Notes under the pieces: model-generated
The model's database searches: none
The model's input: only the letters and a program-made list of their open reading frames with translations
Told to the model about the DNA's origin: nothing
Source of the DNA: Desulfarculaceae bacterium
GTDB lineage: Bacteria > Desulfobacterota > Desulfarculia > Desulfarculales > Desulfarculaceae
Direction: 5' to 3'
NCBI GenBank assembly: GCA_021737645.1
Contig: JAIPDO010000001.1
Location: 105,556 to 169,555 of the forward strand
DNA: 64,000 bases
Made by a program: the position numbers and the translations under genes
Shown: one piece after another, positions 16,744-25,878 of the stretch
Layout: every line of letters begins with the position of its first letter
Numbering within the stretch: position 1 is the first letter of the stretch

Positions 16744-17387
16744 CAGCAAGCCCCCAATCCCCGGCGCAGGGTGTCCACCAACCCCGCGGCCAAACTGGCC
16801 GCCTGTTGAGGGCCGGCGTCTTTTAGCCCCAAACCGGCGTCCATGTGCTCCATCACCGAAGCGATCAAAAATCGCTCCAGGGTGGCGTCCACAACCAGTG
16901 CGGCCATCTCCAGGTCCAGGTCCGGCCTGAGCTGGCCGTCGGCCACCCCGTCGGTGAGTAGGTCCATGATGTAGTCGTGGCTGAACAGGCGGATGGAGGC
17001 CAGCAGACGCCCCCGGAAAGGCACGTCGCCCTCGAACATCACTCGCAAATAGAACTGGAACAGGCGCGGATTGGCCGCGATCATCTCCTGGCCCGCCAAC
17101 AGGCTGGTCTCCAGGCGGGTGAACACATCCTGGCCACGGGTGTCTTCGCGCACCCGCCTGAGGTGGCGCTTGACCCGATCCACCGCGAAGTCGAACACCT
17201 GGGAAAACAGGCCGGGCTTGTCGCGGAAATATTTGAAGATGCTGCCCTTGGCGATACCCAGGCGGCTTACCAGACGGTTGAGTGAGGCCCGAGCGTAGCC
17301 TTTGGCCGCGAATTCGCTCAGGGCCTCGTCCAGTATGCGCTCCTGTTTATCGGAGGGCAGGTTATTGAAGGTGCTGGAGGGCGGCAT
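16743..17387 (-). CDS. TetR family transcriptional regulator
   Basis: 214 residues with an N-terminal TetR HTH (RILDEALSEFAAKGYARASLN and GIAKGSIFKYFRDKPGLF, residues about 15-60) and a helical C-terminal ligand domain. It sits between nusB (3-bp gap) and mqnB (overlap). Regulators of this type often control lipid or quinone genes, so local control of mqnBD is a reasonable guess. Ligand and operator are not identifiable. Confidence 0.87.
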   Translation of the reverse strand: MPPSSTFNNLPSDKQERILDEALSEFAAKGYARASLNRLVSRLGIAKGSIFKYFRDKPGLFSQVFDFAVDRVKRHLRRVREDTRGQDVFTRLETSLLAGQEMIAANPRLFQFYLRVMFEGDVPFRGRLLASIRLFSHDYIMDLLTDGVADGQLRPDLDLEMAALVVDATLERFLIASVMEHMDAGLGLKDAGPQQAASLAAGLVDTLRRGLGAC

Positions 17388-17390
17388 CGC

Positions 17391-17798
17391 CTAGCCCGGG
17401 CTGGCAAGCAGGGAATCCAGCACTGCGTTGATGAATCCAGGTGAGTCCTCGGCCCCATAACGCTTAGCCAATTCCACCGCTTCGTTGATGGCCACCTTGG
17501 GCGGCACCGAGCCGTCGCTGAAGCGCATCTCAAAACAGGCCAGGCGCAGGATGTTGCGGTCCACCCGTGACATGCGCTCCACCCGCCAACGGCGGCTGAC
17601 CTCGGCCAGGGCTTGATCTATCTCCCCGGCGTGGCCGGCTATGCCGTTGACCAGTTCTTGGGCATATACCCACAACCGCTTGGGTGCGGCAAAGTTGTCC
17701 GCGAAGCTGGCCAGGGCCTCCTGTGCGGTGGCGTCGCCGTGCTCCATTTGATAGAGCACCTTGAGGGCCAGCTCTCGGCTTTTACGGCGTTCGCCCAC
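17391..17798 (-). CDS. nusB: Transcription antitermination factor NusB
   Basis: 135 residues, all-helical NusB domain. It opens MGERRKSRELALKVLYQMEH and later has WRVERMSRVDRNILRLACFEM and PPKVAINEAVELAKRYGAEDSPGF, with the highly conserved INEAVELAK and FINAVLD elements. NusB with NusE binds boxA in rRNA leaders. It starts at GTG 17798, 11 bases after ribH, the usual bacterial ribH-nusB order. Confidence 0.95.
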   Translation of the reverse strand: MGERRKSRELALKVLYQMEHGDATAQEALASFADNFAAPKRLWVYAQELVNGIAGHAGEIDQALAEVSRRWRVERMSRVDRNILRLACFEMRFSDGSVPPKVAINEAVELAKRYGAEDSPGFINAVLDSLLASPG

Positions 17799-17809
17799 TT
17801 TCGCGAAGC

Positions 17810-18274
17810 CTAAAGGTTCTTGAACAGGTCGACCATTTCCATGGCGGCCATAGCGGCGTCAGCACCTTTGTTCCCGGCCTTGGTGCCGGCCCTCTCGATG
17901 GCCTGCTCGATGCTGTCGGTGGTGAGCACCCCGAAAATCACCGGCACACCGGTATCCAGGCCTGCCTGAGCCACACCCTTGGAAACCTCGGCGGCCACGT
18001 AGTCGAAGTGGCTGGTGGCGCCCCGGATCACTGCGCCCAGGGTGATGACCGCATCGTACTTGCCGCCGGCGGCCAGTTTGCGGGCCACCAGGGGGATTTC
18101 AAAGGCGCCGGGCACCCACACCACTGTGAGGTTCTGGTCCGCCGCGCCGTGGCGCTTGAGCGTATCCAGGGCTCCCTCCACCAGCTTGGAGGTGATGAAG
18201 TCGTTGAAGCGGCCGGCCACCAGGGCCACCCGCATCCCTTTGGCGTTTAGAGTTCCCTCGATTACCTTGGCCAT
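17810..18274 (-). CDS. ribH: 6,7-dimethyl-8-ribityllumazine synthase
   Basis: 154 residues from ATG 18274 with AGGGGG upstream. A longer open frame to 18364 only adds out-of-frame ribBA sequence. Motifs are [41 protein letters not shown] and [16 protein letters not shown], with the catalytic histidine in TSHFDY. It condenses the ribBA butanone product with the pyrimidine made by RibD/RibA. Only one base separates it from the ribBA stop, so the two are coupled. Confidence 0.96.
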   Translation of the reverse strand: MAKVIEGTLNAKGMRVALVAGRFNDFITSKLVEGALDTLKRHGAADQNLTVVWVPGAFEIPLVARKLAAGGKYDAVITLGAVIRGATSHFDYVAAEVSKGVAQAGLDTGVPVIFGVLTTDSIEQAIERAGTKAGNKGADAAMAAMEMVDLFKNL

Positions 18275-18275
18275 G

Positions 18276-19499
18276 TCACCCCCTATCGACCGCTTCGGCG
18301 GCCTGGCTAAGCAGATGCCCCATTTTGGTGCACTTGGTGCGCAAGTAGGCTTCGTTGTCGGCACAGGGGGCTATCTCCAGAGGAACCCGCTCCACCACCG
18401 AAAGTCCGTAGCCATCCAGGCCCACCATTTTCTTGGGGTTGTTGGTCATGAGGCGCATCTGGCGGACCCCAAGGTCGGCCAGTATTTGAGCGCCGATACC
18501 GTAGTCGCGCAGGTCCGCCGGGAAGCCCAAACGTTCGTTGGCCTCCACGGTGTCGGCTCCCTGGTCTTGCAGCTCGTAGGCCTTGAGCTTGTTGACCAGG
18601 CCGATGCCCCGGCCTTCCTGGCTCATGTATAGCAGCACGCCCGAGCCCTCGGCGTCGATTTTCTTGAGGGCCTCGGCCAACTGGTCGCCGCAGTCGCAGC
18701 GGCGCGAATGGAAAACGTCGCCGGTGAGGCACTGGGAGTGCACCCGCACCAACACCGGATTCTCAGAATCGATCTCGCCCTTGACCAGGGCCACGTGCTC
18801 CAGGTCGTCCACATCGTTGGTGTAGCCCATGGCGGTGAACTCGCCGTATTCGGTGGGCAAGTGCACCTGGGCCTGACGGTGAACAAAGGACTCGTTGCGC
18901 ATGCGGTAGGAGACCAGATCGGCCACGGTGACGATCTTGAGCCCGTGCTCGTCCGCGAACTTCTCCAGGTCGGGCATGCGGGCCATGGTGCCATCGTCCT
19001 TCATGATCTCGCAGATCACTCCGGACGGGGTGAGGCCGGCCAGGCGGGCCAGGTCCACCGAACCCTCGGTCTGGCCGGTGCGCACCAACACGCCGCCCCG
19101 GCGGGCCCTGAGGGGGAAGACGTGACCGGGGCTCACCAGATCGCCGGGGCCGGACTCGGGGTCCACCGCCGTGCGTATGGTGTGGGAGCGGTCGTGGGCG
19201 CTGATCCCGGTGGTTACGCCCTTGGTGGCCTCGATGGACACGGTGAAGGCGGTCTCAAAGGGAGACTTGTTGTCGCGGACCATGGGGGTCAGGCCCAGGC
19301 GATCCACGTGGTCCGGTATGAGGCTGAGGCAGATGAGGCCTCGGCCGTGGGTTGCCATGAAGTTGATGGCCTCGGGGGTCACCATTTCGGCGGCCATGGT
19401 GAGGTCGCCTTCGTTCTCACGGTCCTCGTCATCCACCAGGATGACCATCTTACCGTTGCGAATATCTTCAATGGCCTCGGCTATGCTGGCCACAGGCAT
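18276..19499 (-). CDS. ribBA: Bifunctional DHBP synthase / GTP cyclohydrolase II
   Basis: 407 residues. The RibB half (about 1-205) has [12 protein letters not shown] and [11 protein letters not shown]. The RibA half (about 210-400) has the zinc cysteines in [18 protein letters not shown] and [18 protein letters not shown]. The enzyme makes 3,4-dihydroxy-2-butanone 4-phosphate from ribulose 5-phosphate and opens GTP for the pterin/pyrimidine branch. Both active sites look intact. GAGAAG precedes the ATG. Confidence 0.96.
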   Translation of the reverse strand: MPVASIAEAIEDIRNGKMVILVDDEDRENEGDLTMAAEMVTPEAINFMATHGRGLICLSLIPDHVDRLGLTPMVRDNKSPFETAFTVSIEATKGVTTGISAHDRSHTIRTAVDPESGPGDLVSPGHVFPLRARRGGVLVRTGQTEGSVDLARLAGLTPSGVICEIMKDDGTMARMPDLEKFADEHGLKIVTVADLVSYRMRNESFVHRQAQVHLPTEYGEFTAMGYTNDVDDLEHVALVKGEIDSENPVLVRVHSQCLTGDVFHSRRCDCGDQLAEALKKIDAEGSGVLLYMSQEGRGIGLVNKLKAYELQDQGADTVEANERLGFPADLRDYGIGAQILADLGVRQMRLMTNNPKKMVGLDGYGLSVVERVPLEIAPCADNEAYLRTKCTKMGHLLSQAAEAVDRG

Positions 19500-19566
19500 G
19501 ATGTCTTCTCTCCGGCCGCCGCCTAGTCTAATCGGGCCAGGCTCCGGCGGCAGCGCAGGCTAGGCC

Positions 19567-20049
19567 CTATAGGTTTAGTTCGAACTTCTGTTCGGTTATT
19601 TGGTTGCCCCATTGGTCCACCTGGTGTTCCTGGGCCAAGGTGAACCCGGCAGCTTCGTACAGGCGCCGCGCCGCGTCCAGCCCGCTGAAGGTCCACAAAA
19701 AGACCCTGCGGTGCCCTGCTTGGCGGGCAAAATCCAGGCATCGGCTAAGTAGCTTACGCCCCAATCCCTGGCCGTGCCAAGCCGGTTCCACAATGAGCCA
19801 GCGGAGCCGGGCGCCCTCTTCGAAGGTGCTGTCCAGGGCCACGCAGCCACCCAGGCCGTCCTCGCCCCGTGCGGCCAGGAACAAATCGCGGGCCGGATCG
19901 GCCCGCTCGAGAAACTCGGCCAACTCGCGGCCCACCTGGGCTTCGAAGGAAAGGTCGAGGCCCCAGTGCCGGGCGTAGTAGGTGGCGTGCAGCCGGGTGA
20001 CCTCGCCGATCACCCCAGGGTAATAGCCTACTAGTTCCGCCCCCTGCAT
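19567..20049 (-). CDS. GNAT family N-acetyltransferase
   Basis: 160 residues. The acetyl-CoA binding signature is LIVEPAWHGQGLGRKLLSRC (near residues 85-104) and the C-terminal LYEAAGFTLAQEHQVDQWG is typical of the branch also found fused to MarR regulators. The substrate is unknown. It lies inside the riboflavin cluster between ribE (30-bp gap) and ribBA (67-bp gap) on the same strand, although it has no known step in flavin synthesis. Confidence 0.87.
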   Translation of the reverse strand: MQGAELVGYYPGVIGEVTRLHATYYARHWGLDLSFEAQVGRELAEFLERADPARDLFLAARGEDGLGGCVALDSTFEEGARLRWLIVEPAWHGQGLGRKLLSRCLDFARQAGHRRVFLWTFSGLDAARRLYEAAGFTLAQEHQVDQWGNQITEQKFELNL

Positions 20050-20079
20050 CTCGCGCTTCTCCGGTGCCCGAGCTTCCAG

Positions 20080-20730
20080 TTACCAGCCCATGCGCTTCAT
20101 GTCGGCCGCGCTCAACCCCTTGGAGGGTCCTGGGCCGTCCTCATCGCGAATAAGCAGCCTTGCCACATACTTGCCGATGAGGTCGGTCTCAATATTAACA
20201 GAATCGCCTTGCTTGGCAAGATTAAGGGTGGTCGCGTCCATGGTGTGGGGAATGATGTTGAGGCTGAAGCTCTCGGCCCCCACCCAGTTCACGGTCAGGC
20301 TGATGCCGCTCAAAGCCACCGAGCCCTTTTCCACCACGTAGCGCAGGTGTTCGGCCGGCAGGCCCACCTCGATGCGGGTGGAGCCGCCCACCTGTTCCAG
20401 CTTTTGCAACACGCCCACGCAGTCTATGTGCCCGGTTACCAGGTGCCCGCCCAAGCGGTCGCCCAGTTGCATGGCCCGCTCCAGGTTCACCAAATCGCCG
20501 GGCCTGAGGCGTCCCAGGGTGGTGCGTTCCAGCGTCTCGGCCGATACGTCCACCGTAAATCCGTCGCCGCTGATGCGGGTCACCGTGAGGCAAGCCCCGT
20601 TTACCGCGATGGACTCGCCCAGCACCGTCTGGTCCGCCGGCCAGGGCGCGGAAATGCTCAGCACGCTGTCCGGGCCCTGGGGAGCGATGCGCCCCACCCT
20701 GCCTCGGCCTTCCACCAGTCCGGTAAACAT
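20080..20730 (-). CDS. ribE: Riboflavin synthase, alpha subunit
   Basis: 216 residues built as two similar lumazine-binding halves. The first opens MFTGLVEGRGRVGRI and has SIAVNGACLTV; the second has GGHLVTGHIDCVG and SVALSGISLTVNW. The enzyme dismutates two lumazines to riboflavin. Length and duplication are standard. The C-terminal tail (DEDGPGPSKGLSAADMKRMGW) resembles other Desulfobacterota copies, as far as I recall. Confidence 0.95.
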   Translation of the reverse strand: MFTGLVEGRGRVGRIAPQGPDSVLSISAPWPADQTVLGESIAVNGACLTVTRISGDGFTVDVSAETLERTTLGRLRPGDLVNLERAMQLGDRLGGHLVTGHIDCVGVLQKLEQVGGSTRIEVGLPAEHLRYVVEKGSVALSGISLTVNWVGAESFSLNIIPHTMDATTLNLAKQGDSVNIETDLIGKYVARLLIRDEDGPGPSKGLSAADMKRMGW

Positions 20731-20762
20731 AACCCTTTACTCGCTTATCCGGCTTGCGCCGT

Positions 20763-21125
20763 CTAGCCCTTGCGAGGCTGCCACAGGCCGATCACCGCAC
20801 CCTGAGGATCGTGCACCACCGCGAACCAGCCCATGCCGGGAATGGAGGTCTTGTGCTTGAGAATGCGGCCGCCCAGGCGCTCCACCTTGTCGCACACCGA
20901 GGAGAGGTCCTTGACCTCCACGTAGGGGGTCCAGGCAGTGGGAGTGCGGGAGCTGGGCTTGCCCATGATGCCGCCCTCGGCATCGCCGCCGGTTTTAACG
21001 AAATAATAAGGAACCGTGGAGTCTTCAAAGGCCTCCAGCTTCCAATTGAATATCTCGCTGTAAAACTCCTTGGCCTCTTCCAAATTTTCGGTGGTCAACT
21101 CGACCCAGCGGAAGGGATTGCCCAT
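20763..21125 (-). CDS. VOC (glyoxalase-like) domain protein
   Basis: 120 residues, one vicinal-oxygen-chelate domain: MGNPFRWVELTTENLEEAKE, FYSEIFNWKLE, WTPYVEVKDLSSV and WFAVVHDPQGAVIGLW. This subtype (Gly-rich, FYxxxFGW-like) is usually annotated as a glyoxalase or bleomycin-resistance relative, without a known substrate. It lies between ribD and ribE on the same strand, a second unexplained guest in the riboflavin operon. Confidence 0.85.
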   Translation of the reverse strand: MGNPFRWVELTTENLEEAKEFYSEIFNWKLEAFEDSTVPYYFVKTGGDAEGGIMGKPSSRTPTAWTPYVEVKDLSSVCDKVERLGGRILKHKTSIPGMGWFAVVHDPQGAVIGLWQPRKG

Positions 21126-21164
21126 CTAAATGCTCCTTGACAACAAATTGCCGTTTACTCACGC

Positions 21165-22280
21165 CTAACCTAAGGTCTTTGACCACAGCATAACATCATC
21201 ACCGAAATGCCGCACCATGGGGCGGCTCAAGGTCCAGGCCATATCCATGCGATCCAGCCCGGGCCCGCCCACCATACCGGGAGCCGAGGCCCCGCCCACC
21301 AGCTTGGGGGCGAAGAAATACATCACCTCGTTCACCAGCCCGCCGTTCAGCAGGGACCAGGCCAGGCCCGCCCCGCCCTCGGCCAACAGGCTGGTCACAC
21401 CTCGCGCGCCCAACTCGTCCATGAGGGCGGCCAGATCCACCCGGCCTTGCTCGTCGGCGGGCAGGCGCAGCACCTGGGCCCCGGCCTCGGCCAGGCGCTG
21501 GGCCTTGTCCTCGGGGGCGTCTTGCAGACAGGCCACAAGGCAGCCCGGCTCCTGGGCTGGGTCAATAACTTTGGACGTGACCGGCAGGCGCAGCTTGCTG
21601 TCCACCACAACCCTGAGTGGGTTTGGCTTGCCCTTCAGGCGGCAGGTGAGTTGGGGATCGTCGGTGAGCGCGGTGCCCGCGCCCACCATGATGGCGTCCA
21701 CCCAGCCCCGCACCCGGTGCACGAAGCGGCGGCTGGCACCGCCGGTGACCCAGCGGCTGTGCCCGGTGGTGCTGGCGGTCTTGCCGTCCATGGTGGCCGC
21801 AGTCTTGAGGATCACGTGGGGACGGCCGGTGGTGACGTGGATGATGAAAAAGCGATGCTCCCACTCACAGGCTTGGGCCAGCACGCCGGGAGTCACCCCC
21901 AGGCCCTGCTCGGCCAAGAAGCGCCCCCCTCCGCCGGCCACCCTCGGGTTGGGGTCCGAGGCTCCATACACCACCCGCGTTATGCCAGCGGCCAATATGG
22001 CCTTGGTGCAGGGTGGAGTGCGCCCGGCGTGGTGGCAGGGCTCCAGGGTCACGTAGATGGTGGCTCCCTGGGCCAGCGGCCCGGACTGGCGGAGGGCATG
22101 CACCTCGGCGTGAGGCTCTCCGGCCTTGGCGTGCCAGCCCTGGCCCACCACCCGTCCGCCGGCCACCACCACCGCGCCCACCGCCGGGTTGGGCGAACTA
22201 AGGCCCAGACCCCGGCGGGTCAGGGCCAGGGCGCGGCGCATGAAATGAATGTCTTGGGGTTCTTCGGGGCTGATAGGCAT
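21165..22280 (-). CDS. ribD: Bifunctional riboflavin deaminase/reductase
   Basis: 371 residues. The N-terminal zinc deaminase domain has HAEVHALRQ and PCHHAGRTPPCTKAI. The C-terminal reductase domain has MDGKTASTTGHSRWVTG, VGAGTALTDDPQLTCR and LLAEGGAGLAWSLL. It performs the deamination and side-chain reduction steps after GTP cyclohydrolase II. It follows nrdR by 34 bp. No FMN riboswitch is visible ahead of it. Confidence 0.95.
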   Translation of the reverse strand: MPISPEEPQDIHFMRRALALTRRGLGLSSPNPAVGAVVVAGGRVVGQGWHAKAGEPHAEVHALRQSGPLAQGATIYVTLEPCHHAGRTPPCTKAILAAGITRVVYGASDPNPRVAGGGGRFLAEQGLGVTPGVLAQACEWEHRFFIIHVTTGRPHVILKTAATMDGKTASTTGHSRWVTGGASRRFVHRVRGWVDAIMVGAGTALTDDPQLTCRLKGKPNPLRVVVDSKLRLPVTSKVIDPAQEPGCLVACLQDAPEDKAQRLAEAGAQVLRLPADEQGRVDLAALMDELGARGVTSLLAEGGAGLAWSLLNGGLVNEVMYFFAPKLVGGASAPGMVGGPGLDRMDMAWTLSRPMVRHFGDDVMLWSKTLG

Positions 22281-22314
22281 AAGACGCCCGGCTAGTCCGG
22301 CAAGCCCACGGGGG

Positions 22315-22779
22315 CTAGTTTTCCTCGCGCTGGGCCACCAATTTCTTGACCTCGCGCATCAGCTCGTCCACGTCGCGGAACTCACGGTACACGCTGGCGA
22401 AGCGCACATAGGCCACGTCGTCCAGCTCCTTGAGCAGGTTCATCACCGTCTCGCCCAACTCCCGCACCGGAATCTCGCGCAGGTTGCGCTCCTGAAAGCT
22501 GCCTTCCAGGTTGTCCAGAAAGACATCAACCTTTTCAATGGAAACCGGCCTCTTGTGCAGGGCCTTGAGCACCCCGGCCTTTAGCTTGGCCCGGTCGAAA
22601 ACCTCGCGGCTGCCGTCCTTCTTGACCACGTAAGTTTCCATCTCCTCCACCCGTTCGTAGGTGGTGAAGCGTTGGTCGCAGTCCAGGCACTGGCGGCGGC
22701 GGCGGATAACCGAGGCGTCTTTACTGACCCTGGAATCCACCACTTTGTTGTCCAGCTTGCCGCAGAACGGGCACCTCAT
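22315..22779 (-). CDS. nrdR: Transcriptional repressor NrdR
   Basis: 154 residues from ATG 22779 (AGGAAG upstream). The zinc ribbon is MRCPFCGKLDNKVVDSR...RRRRQCLDCDQRFTTYERVE, and the following ATP-cone spans about residues 48-138. NrdR senses (d)ATP and represses ribonucleotide reductase genes. The ATG overlaps the stop of the dCMP deaminase by four bases, coupling two dNTP-pool functions. The open frame extends to 23151 but that part is antisense-like filler. Confidence 0.96.
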   Translation of the reverse strand: MRCPFCGKLDNKVVDSRVSKDASVIRRRRQCLDCDQRFTTYERVEEMETYVVKKDGSREVFDRAKLKAGVLKALHKRPVSIEKVDVFLDNLEGSFQERNLREIPVRELGETVMNLLKELDDVAYVRFASVYREFRDVDELMREVKKLVAQREEN

Positions 22780-23327
22780 GAGCTTCCTCCCTGTTTCCGG
22801 CCAGGCACACCGTACTCCCCTTCCAGGGCGATGGGCGCCACCAAGCCCATGCGGGCGGCTTGATTCTCTTCTTCGATCCAGTCCTGGGGGTCCAGGGTGG
22901 TGATCTGGGCATCCCGGGGGTGCACCACCACCTTCTCGATTCCCGCGTTGATTATAACCCGGCGGCACAGCAGGCAGGGCTCGGGATGCTCGGTGGGCAG
23001 CCCGTCGGCCACCTCCACCCCGGCCAGGTACAAGGTGGCTCCCAGGGTTTGGGATCGCGAGGCGTGGATCACCGCGTTCATCTCGGCGTGAACCGAACGG
23101 CACAGTTCGTAGCGCTGCCCCGAGGGGATGTTCATCTCCTGGCGCAGGCAACGGCCCAGGTCCACGCAGTTGGCCACGCCCCGGGGGGCGCCGGCATAAC
23201 CGGTGGACACGATCTGGTCGTCCTTGACGATCACCGCGCCGTATTGCCGCCGCAGGCAGGTGCCCCGGCGGCTCACCTCGCGGGCGATCTCCAGGTAATA
23301 GGCGTCTTTGCTAGGTCTGGCTTTCAA
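22776..23327 (-). CDS. Deoxycytidylate (dCMP) deaminase family protein
   Basis: 183 residues with the zinc deaminase core: TCLRRQYGAVIVKDDQIVSTG, a CRSVHAEMNAVIHASR motif (His and catalytic Glu), and EPCLLCRRVIINAGI with two zinc cysteines. ComEB-type enzymes convert dCMP to dUMP for dTTP synthesis. The apparent start is TTG 23327 with a poor ribosome site, so the exact N-terminus is uncertain. A ~35-residue C-terminal extension is unassigned. Confidence 0.88.
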   Translation of the reverse strand: MKARPSKDAYYLEIAREVSRRGTCLRRQYGAVIVKDDQIVSTGYAGAPRGVANCVDLGRCLRQEMNIPSGQRYELCRSVHAEMNAVIHASRSQTLGATLYLAGVEVADGLPTEHPEPCLLCRRVIINAGIEKVVVHPRDAQITTLDPQDWIEEENQAARMGLVAPIALEGEYGVPGRKQGGSS

Positions 23328-23394
23328 CTAAAGCGGCCTCCCAGGGGCGAAACGCTTCAGCCCCGGCCGCCACCAACGTATTTCCCACCACAGC

Positions 23395-24642
23395 CTAAGG
23401 CTGGTAGGTCTTGAACAGTACGCTGGCGTTGGTGCCGCCGAAGCCAAAGGAGTTGCTCAGTACGGTATTGACTTTCCCTTCCCTGGCCTGGTTGGGCACA
23501 TAGTCCAGGTCACAACTCGGGTCGGGATTCTCATAGTTGATGGTGGGCGGCATGATCTGGTCGCGCAGGGCCAGAACGCTGATAACCGCCTCCACCCCAC
23601 CGGTGGCCCCCAGCATGTGCCCCAGCATGCTCTTGGTGCTGCTGATGGCCACCTTGTAGGCGTCGTCACCAAAAAGAATCTTGATGGCCTTGGTCTCGGT
23701 GGCGTCGTTGAGGTCGGTGGAGGTGCCGTGGGCGTTGATGTAGTCCACGTCCTCGGGGCCCACCCCCGCGTCGTCCAGGGCCATCTTCATGCAGCGCACG
23801 AAGCCCATGGCGCTGGGGTCGGGCGCGGTCATGTGATAGGCGTCGGCGCTGAGGCCGTAGCCGACCAGCTCGGCCAGGATGTTGGCCCCGCGCGCCTTGG
23901 CGAACTCCAGGTCTTCCAGCACCAGCACACCCGAGCCCTCGGACATGATGAAGCCGTCTCGCTCGGCGTCAAAGGGGCGGCTGGCCCTGGTGGGCTCGTC
24001 GTTGCGGGTGCTGAGCGCCCGGGCGGCCCCGAAACCGGCCAGGGTGGTAGCGGTGCACACCACCTCGGCCCCGCCGCAGACCATGATGTCGGCCACGCCG
24101 CGCTGGATGTTCTTCATGGCCTCGCCCACCGCGTGGGTACCCGCCGCGCAGGCGGTGCACACGCAGGTGTTGGGACCCTTTAGGTTGTGGATCATGGAGA
24201 CTTCGCCGGGGGCCATGTTGCCGATGAGCTTGGGGATAAAGAAGGGGCTCACCCGGTTGAAACCCTGGTGCTCGGTCATGCGTATGGTTTCTTCCAGGGT
24301 GATGAGGCCTCCCAGCCCCACCCCGAGGATGCAACCGGCCCGGGGAGACGTCTGTTCGTCCAGAGGCTCGGGCAGGCCGGACATGGTCCAGGCCATCTGC
24401 GCGGCGCCTATGGCGAAATGGATGAAGGGATCAAGTCTGCGAATCTTCTTTTTGGGAACCCACTGTTCCGGATCAAAGTCCGGCACTTCTCCGGCTATCT
24501 GGGTCTTGAATGAAGACGCGTCAAACTTGGTGATGGGACCAATGCCGCTTTTGCCGGCCTTGAGCCCCTCCCAACTCTTCTCCACGCCGGTGCCCAAAGG
24601 GGTCACCAGCCCCATGCCAGTTACCACCACCCTACGCTGCAC
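23395..24642 (-). CDS. fabF: Beta-ketoacyl-ACP synthase II
   Basis: About 415 residues. GTG 24642 is preferred because AAGGAG lies five bases upstream; the GTG at 24648 abuts that site. Cys-His-His catalysis is visible as VCTACAAGTHAVGEA, NAHGTSTDLND and GHMLGATGGVE, with a C-terminal SNSFGFGGTNA loop. FabF elongates acyl-ACP with malonyl-ACP. It follows acpP, as in most fab clusters. Confidence 0.96.
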   Translation of the reverse strand: MQRRVVVTGMGLVTPLGTGVEKSWEGLKAGKSGIGPITKFDASSFKTQIAGEVPDFDPEQWVPKKKIRRLDPFIHFAIGAAQMAWTMSGLPEPLDEQTSPRAGCILGVGLGGLITLEETIRMTEHQGFNRVSPFFIPKLIGNMAPGEVSMIHNLKGPNTCVCTACAAGTHAVGEAMKNIQRGVADIMVCGGAEVVCTATTLAGFGAARALSTRNDEPTRASRPFDAERDGFIMSEGSGVLVLEDLEFAKARGANILAELVGYGLSADAYHMTAPDPSAMGFVRCMKMALDDAGVGPEDVDYINAHGTSTDLNDATETKAIKILFGDDAYKVAISSTKSMLGHMLGATGGVEAVISVLALRDQIMPPTINYENPDPSCDLDYVPNQAREGKVNTVLSNSFGFGGTNASVLFKTYQP

Positions 24643-24730
24643 GGCCACTCCTTAAACGCCCCGAGGCAAACCATTTAACCGCGCCTGGACCGGCAAGGCC
24701 CGGCGCGGCCAAGACTTAAGCCGCCGGACG

Positions 24731-24967
24731 CTATTGCTTAAGCTGCTCGATGTAGTTCCAGGCGTCCTGAACGGTCTTGATCTTCTCGGCGTCCTCGTCG
24801 GCGATGGACACGTCGAATGCCTCCTCCATGGCCATGATCATTTCCACCAGGTCCAGGGAATCGGCGCCCAGGTCATCAACGAAGGAAGCCTCGGGCACTA
24901 CGTCCTCGGGGGCCACGGAAAGCTGTTCGCAGATGATCTCTTTAACTTTTGCCTTGATGTCGTCCAT
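24731..24967 (-). CDS. acpP: Acyl carrier protein
   Basis: 78 residues from ATG 24967 with GGGAGAG upstream. The phosphopantetheine serine is Ser37 in [16 protein letters not shown]. The protein is small and acidic, as expected. It carries growing acyl chains between PlsX, FabG and FabF encoded beside it. The 109-bp leader contains two hairpins (separate entry), so its level is probably set apart from fabG. Confidence 0.97.
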   Translation of the reverse strand: MDDIKAKVKEIICEQLSVAPEDVVPEASFVDDLGADSLDLVEMIMAMEEAFDVSIADEDAEKIKTVQDAWNYIEQLKQ

Positions 24968-24992
24968 GGAAATTACTCTCCCAAATTTTACC

Positions 24993-25073
24993 CGGACCCA
25001 AGGGTCCGCCTTGACATATTCGCTCTGCTTAGCGCAAGCGGCATTGTCTTTTATAAAATCCGCCCAAAGGCGG
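24993..25073 (-). promoter_or_regulatory. Two hairpins between fabG and acpP
   Basis: Reading toward acpP, CCGCC/GGCGG (25073-25060) is followed by ATTTTATAA, a weak terminator or pause site just after fabG. Nearer acpP is a 7-bp inverted repeat CGGACCC/GGGTCCG (25008-24993), then an AT-rich stretch and the ribosome site. The pair could set the high ACP-to-FabG ratio, which is inferred. I see no clean promoter in the gap. Confidence 0.4.
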
Positions 25074-25076
25074 CCC

Positions 25077-25823
25077 TTACATATATAGCCCGCCACTGAT
25101 GGACAGCACCTGGCCAGTGAGGTAGCGGGCCTCATCCGAGCACAGGAACGCCACCACGTCGGCCACGTCCTCGGGCTGGCCGGCCCGGCGCATGGGGATC
25201 ATGCTCTTCATGGCCTCGGCGACCTTTTCGGGGATCGTCTTGGTCATCTCGGTGTCGATGAAGCCGGGGGCCACGGCATTGACCCTGACGCCCCTGGGGG
25301 CCAATTCCTTGGCCGCGGTCTTGGTCAGAGCGATGAGCCCACCCTTGGAGGCCGAGTAGTTGGCCTGACCGGGGTTGCCGATCTGCCCGGCTATGCTGGC
25401 CAGGCCCACGATGGAGCCGAAACGCTGCTTCATCATCAGCTTGGCCGCCGCCTGCAGACAGTAGAAGGCGCCCACCAGGTTCACTTGAATGACTTTGTTG
25501 AACTGCTCGGCGCTCATGCGCACCAACAGGCCATCCATGGTGATGCCGGCGTTGTTGATCAGGTTGTCAACGCGGCCTTGGGCCTCGTAGGCCTGACCCA
25601 CCCAGGCGTTGACTGCCTCCTGGTCGCAGATATCGAACTTCTGGCCGAAAGCCTCGGCCCCCGCCTGCTTAAGCAGATCAATGGTCTCATCGGCGGCCGA
25701 GTCGTCGGGGTCGAAGTGGTTGAAATAGACCACGTCGCCTTCAGAGGCCAGGGCCAGGGCAATAGCCCGGCCTATGCCGCGCGAACCGCCGGTAATCAGA
25801 TGAACCTTGTTTTGCTCCGCCAA
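25077..25823 (-). CDS. fabG: 3-oxoacyl-ACP reductase
   Basis: 248-residue short-chain dehydrogenase. The NADPH site is [14 protein letters not shown], then NNAGITMDG. The catalytic serine is in [11 protein letters not shown] and the Tyr/Lys pair in [14 protein letters not shown]. It ends [15 protein letters not shown], typical of FabG. It reduces 3-ketoacyl-ACP to 3-hydroxyacyl-ACP. The start is TTG 25823 with AGGTG six bases upstream. It lies between etfA and acpP. Confidence 0.95.
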   Translation of the reverse strand: MAEQNKVHLITGGSRGIGRAIALALASEGDVVYFNHFDPDDSAADETIDLLKQAGAEAFGQKFDICDQEAVNAWVGQAYEAQGRVDNLINNAGITMDGLLVRMSAEQFNKVIQVNLVGAFYCLQAAAKLMMKQRFGSIVGLASIAGQIGNPGQANYSASKGGLIALTKTAAKELAPRGVRVNAVAPGFIDTEMTKTIPEKVAEAMKSMIPMRRAGQPEDVADVVAFLCSDEARYLTGQVLSISGGLYM

Positions 25824-25878
25824 CCTAACACCTTTCGAGGGCCGCGCCCTGCCTAGCTGTTTTTGGACAGACCGGGGC

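Noticed and set aside
22281..22314. FMN riboswitch ahead of ribD
   Set aside because: The gap is only 34 bp and ribD appears to be transcribed from genes upstream.
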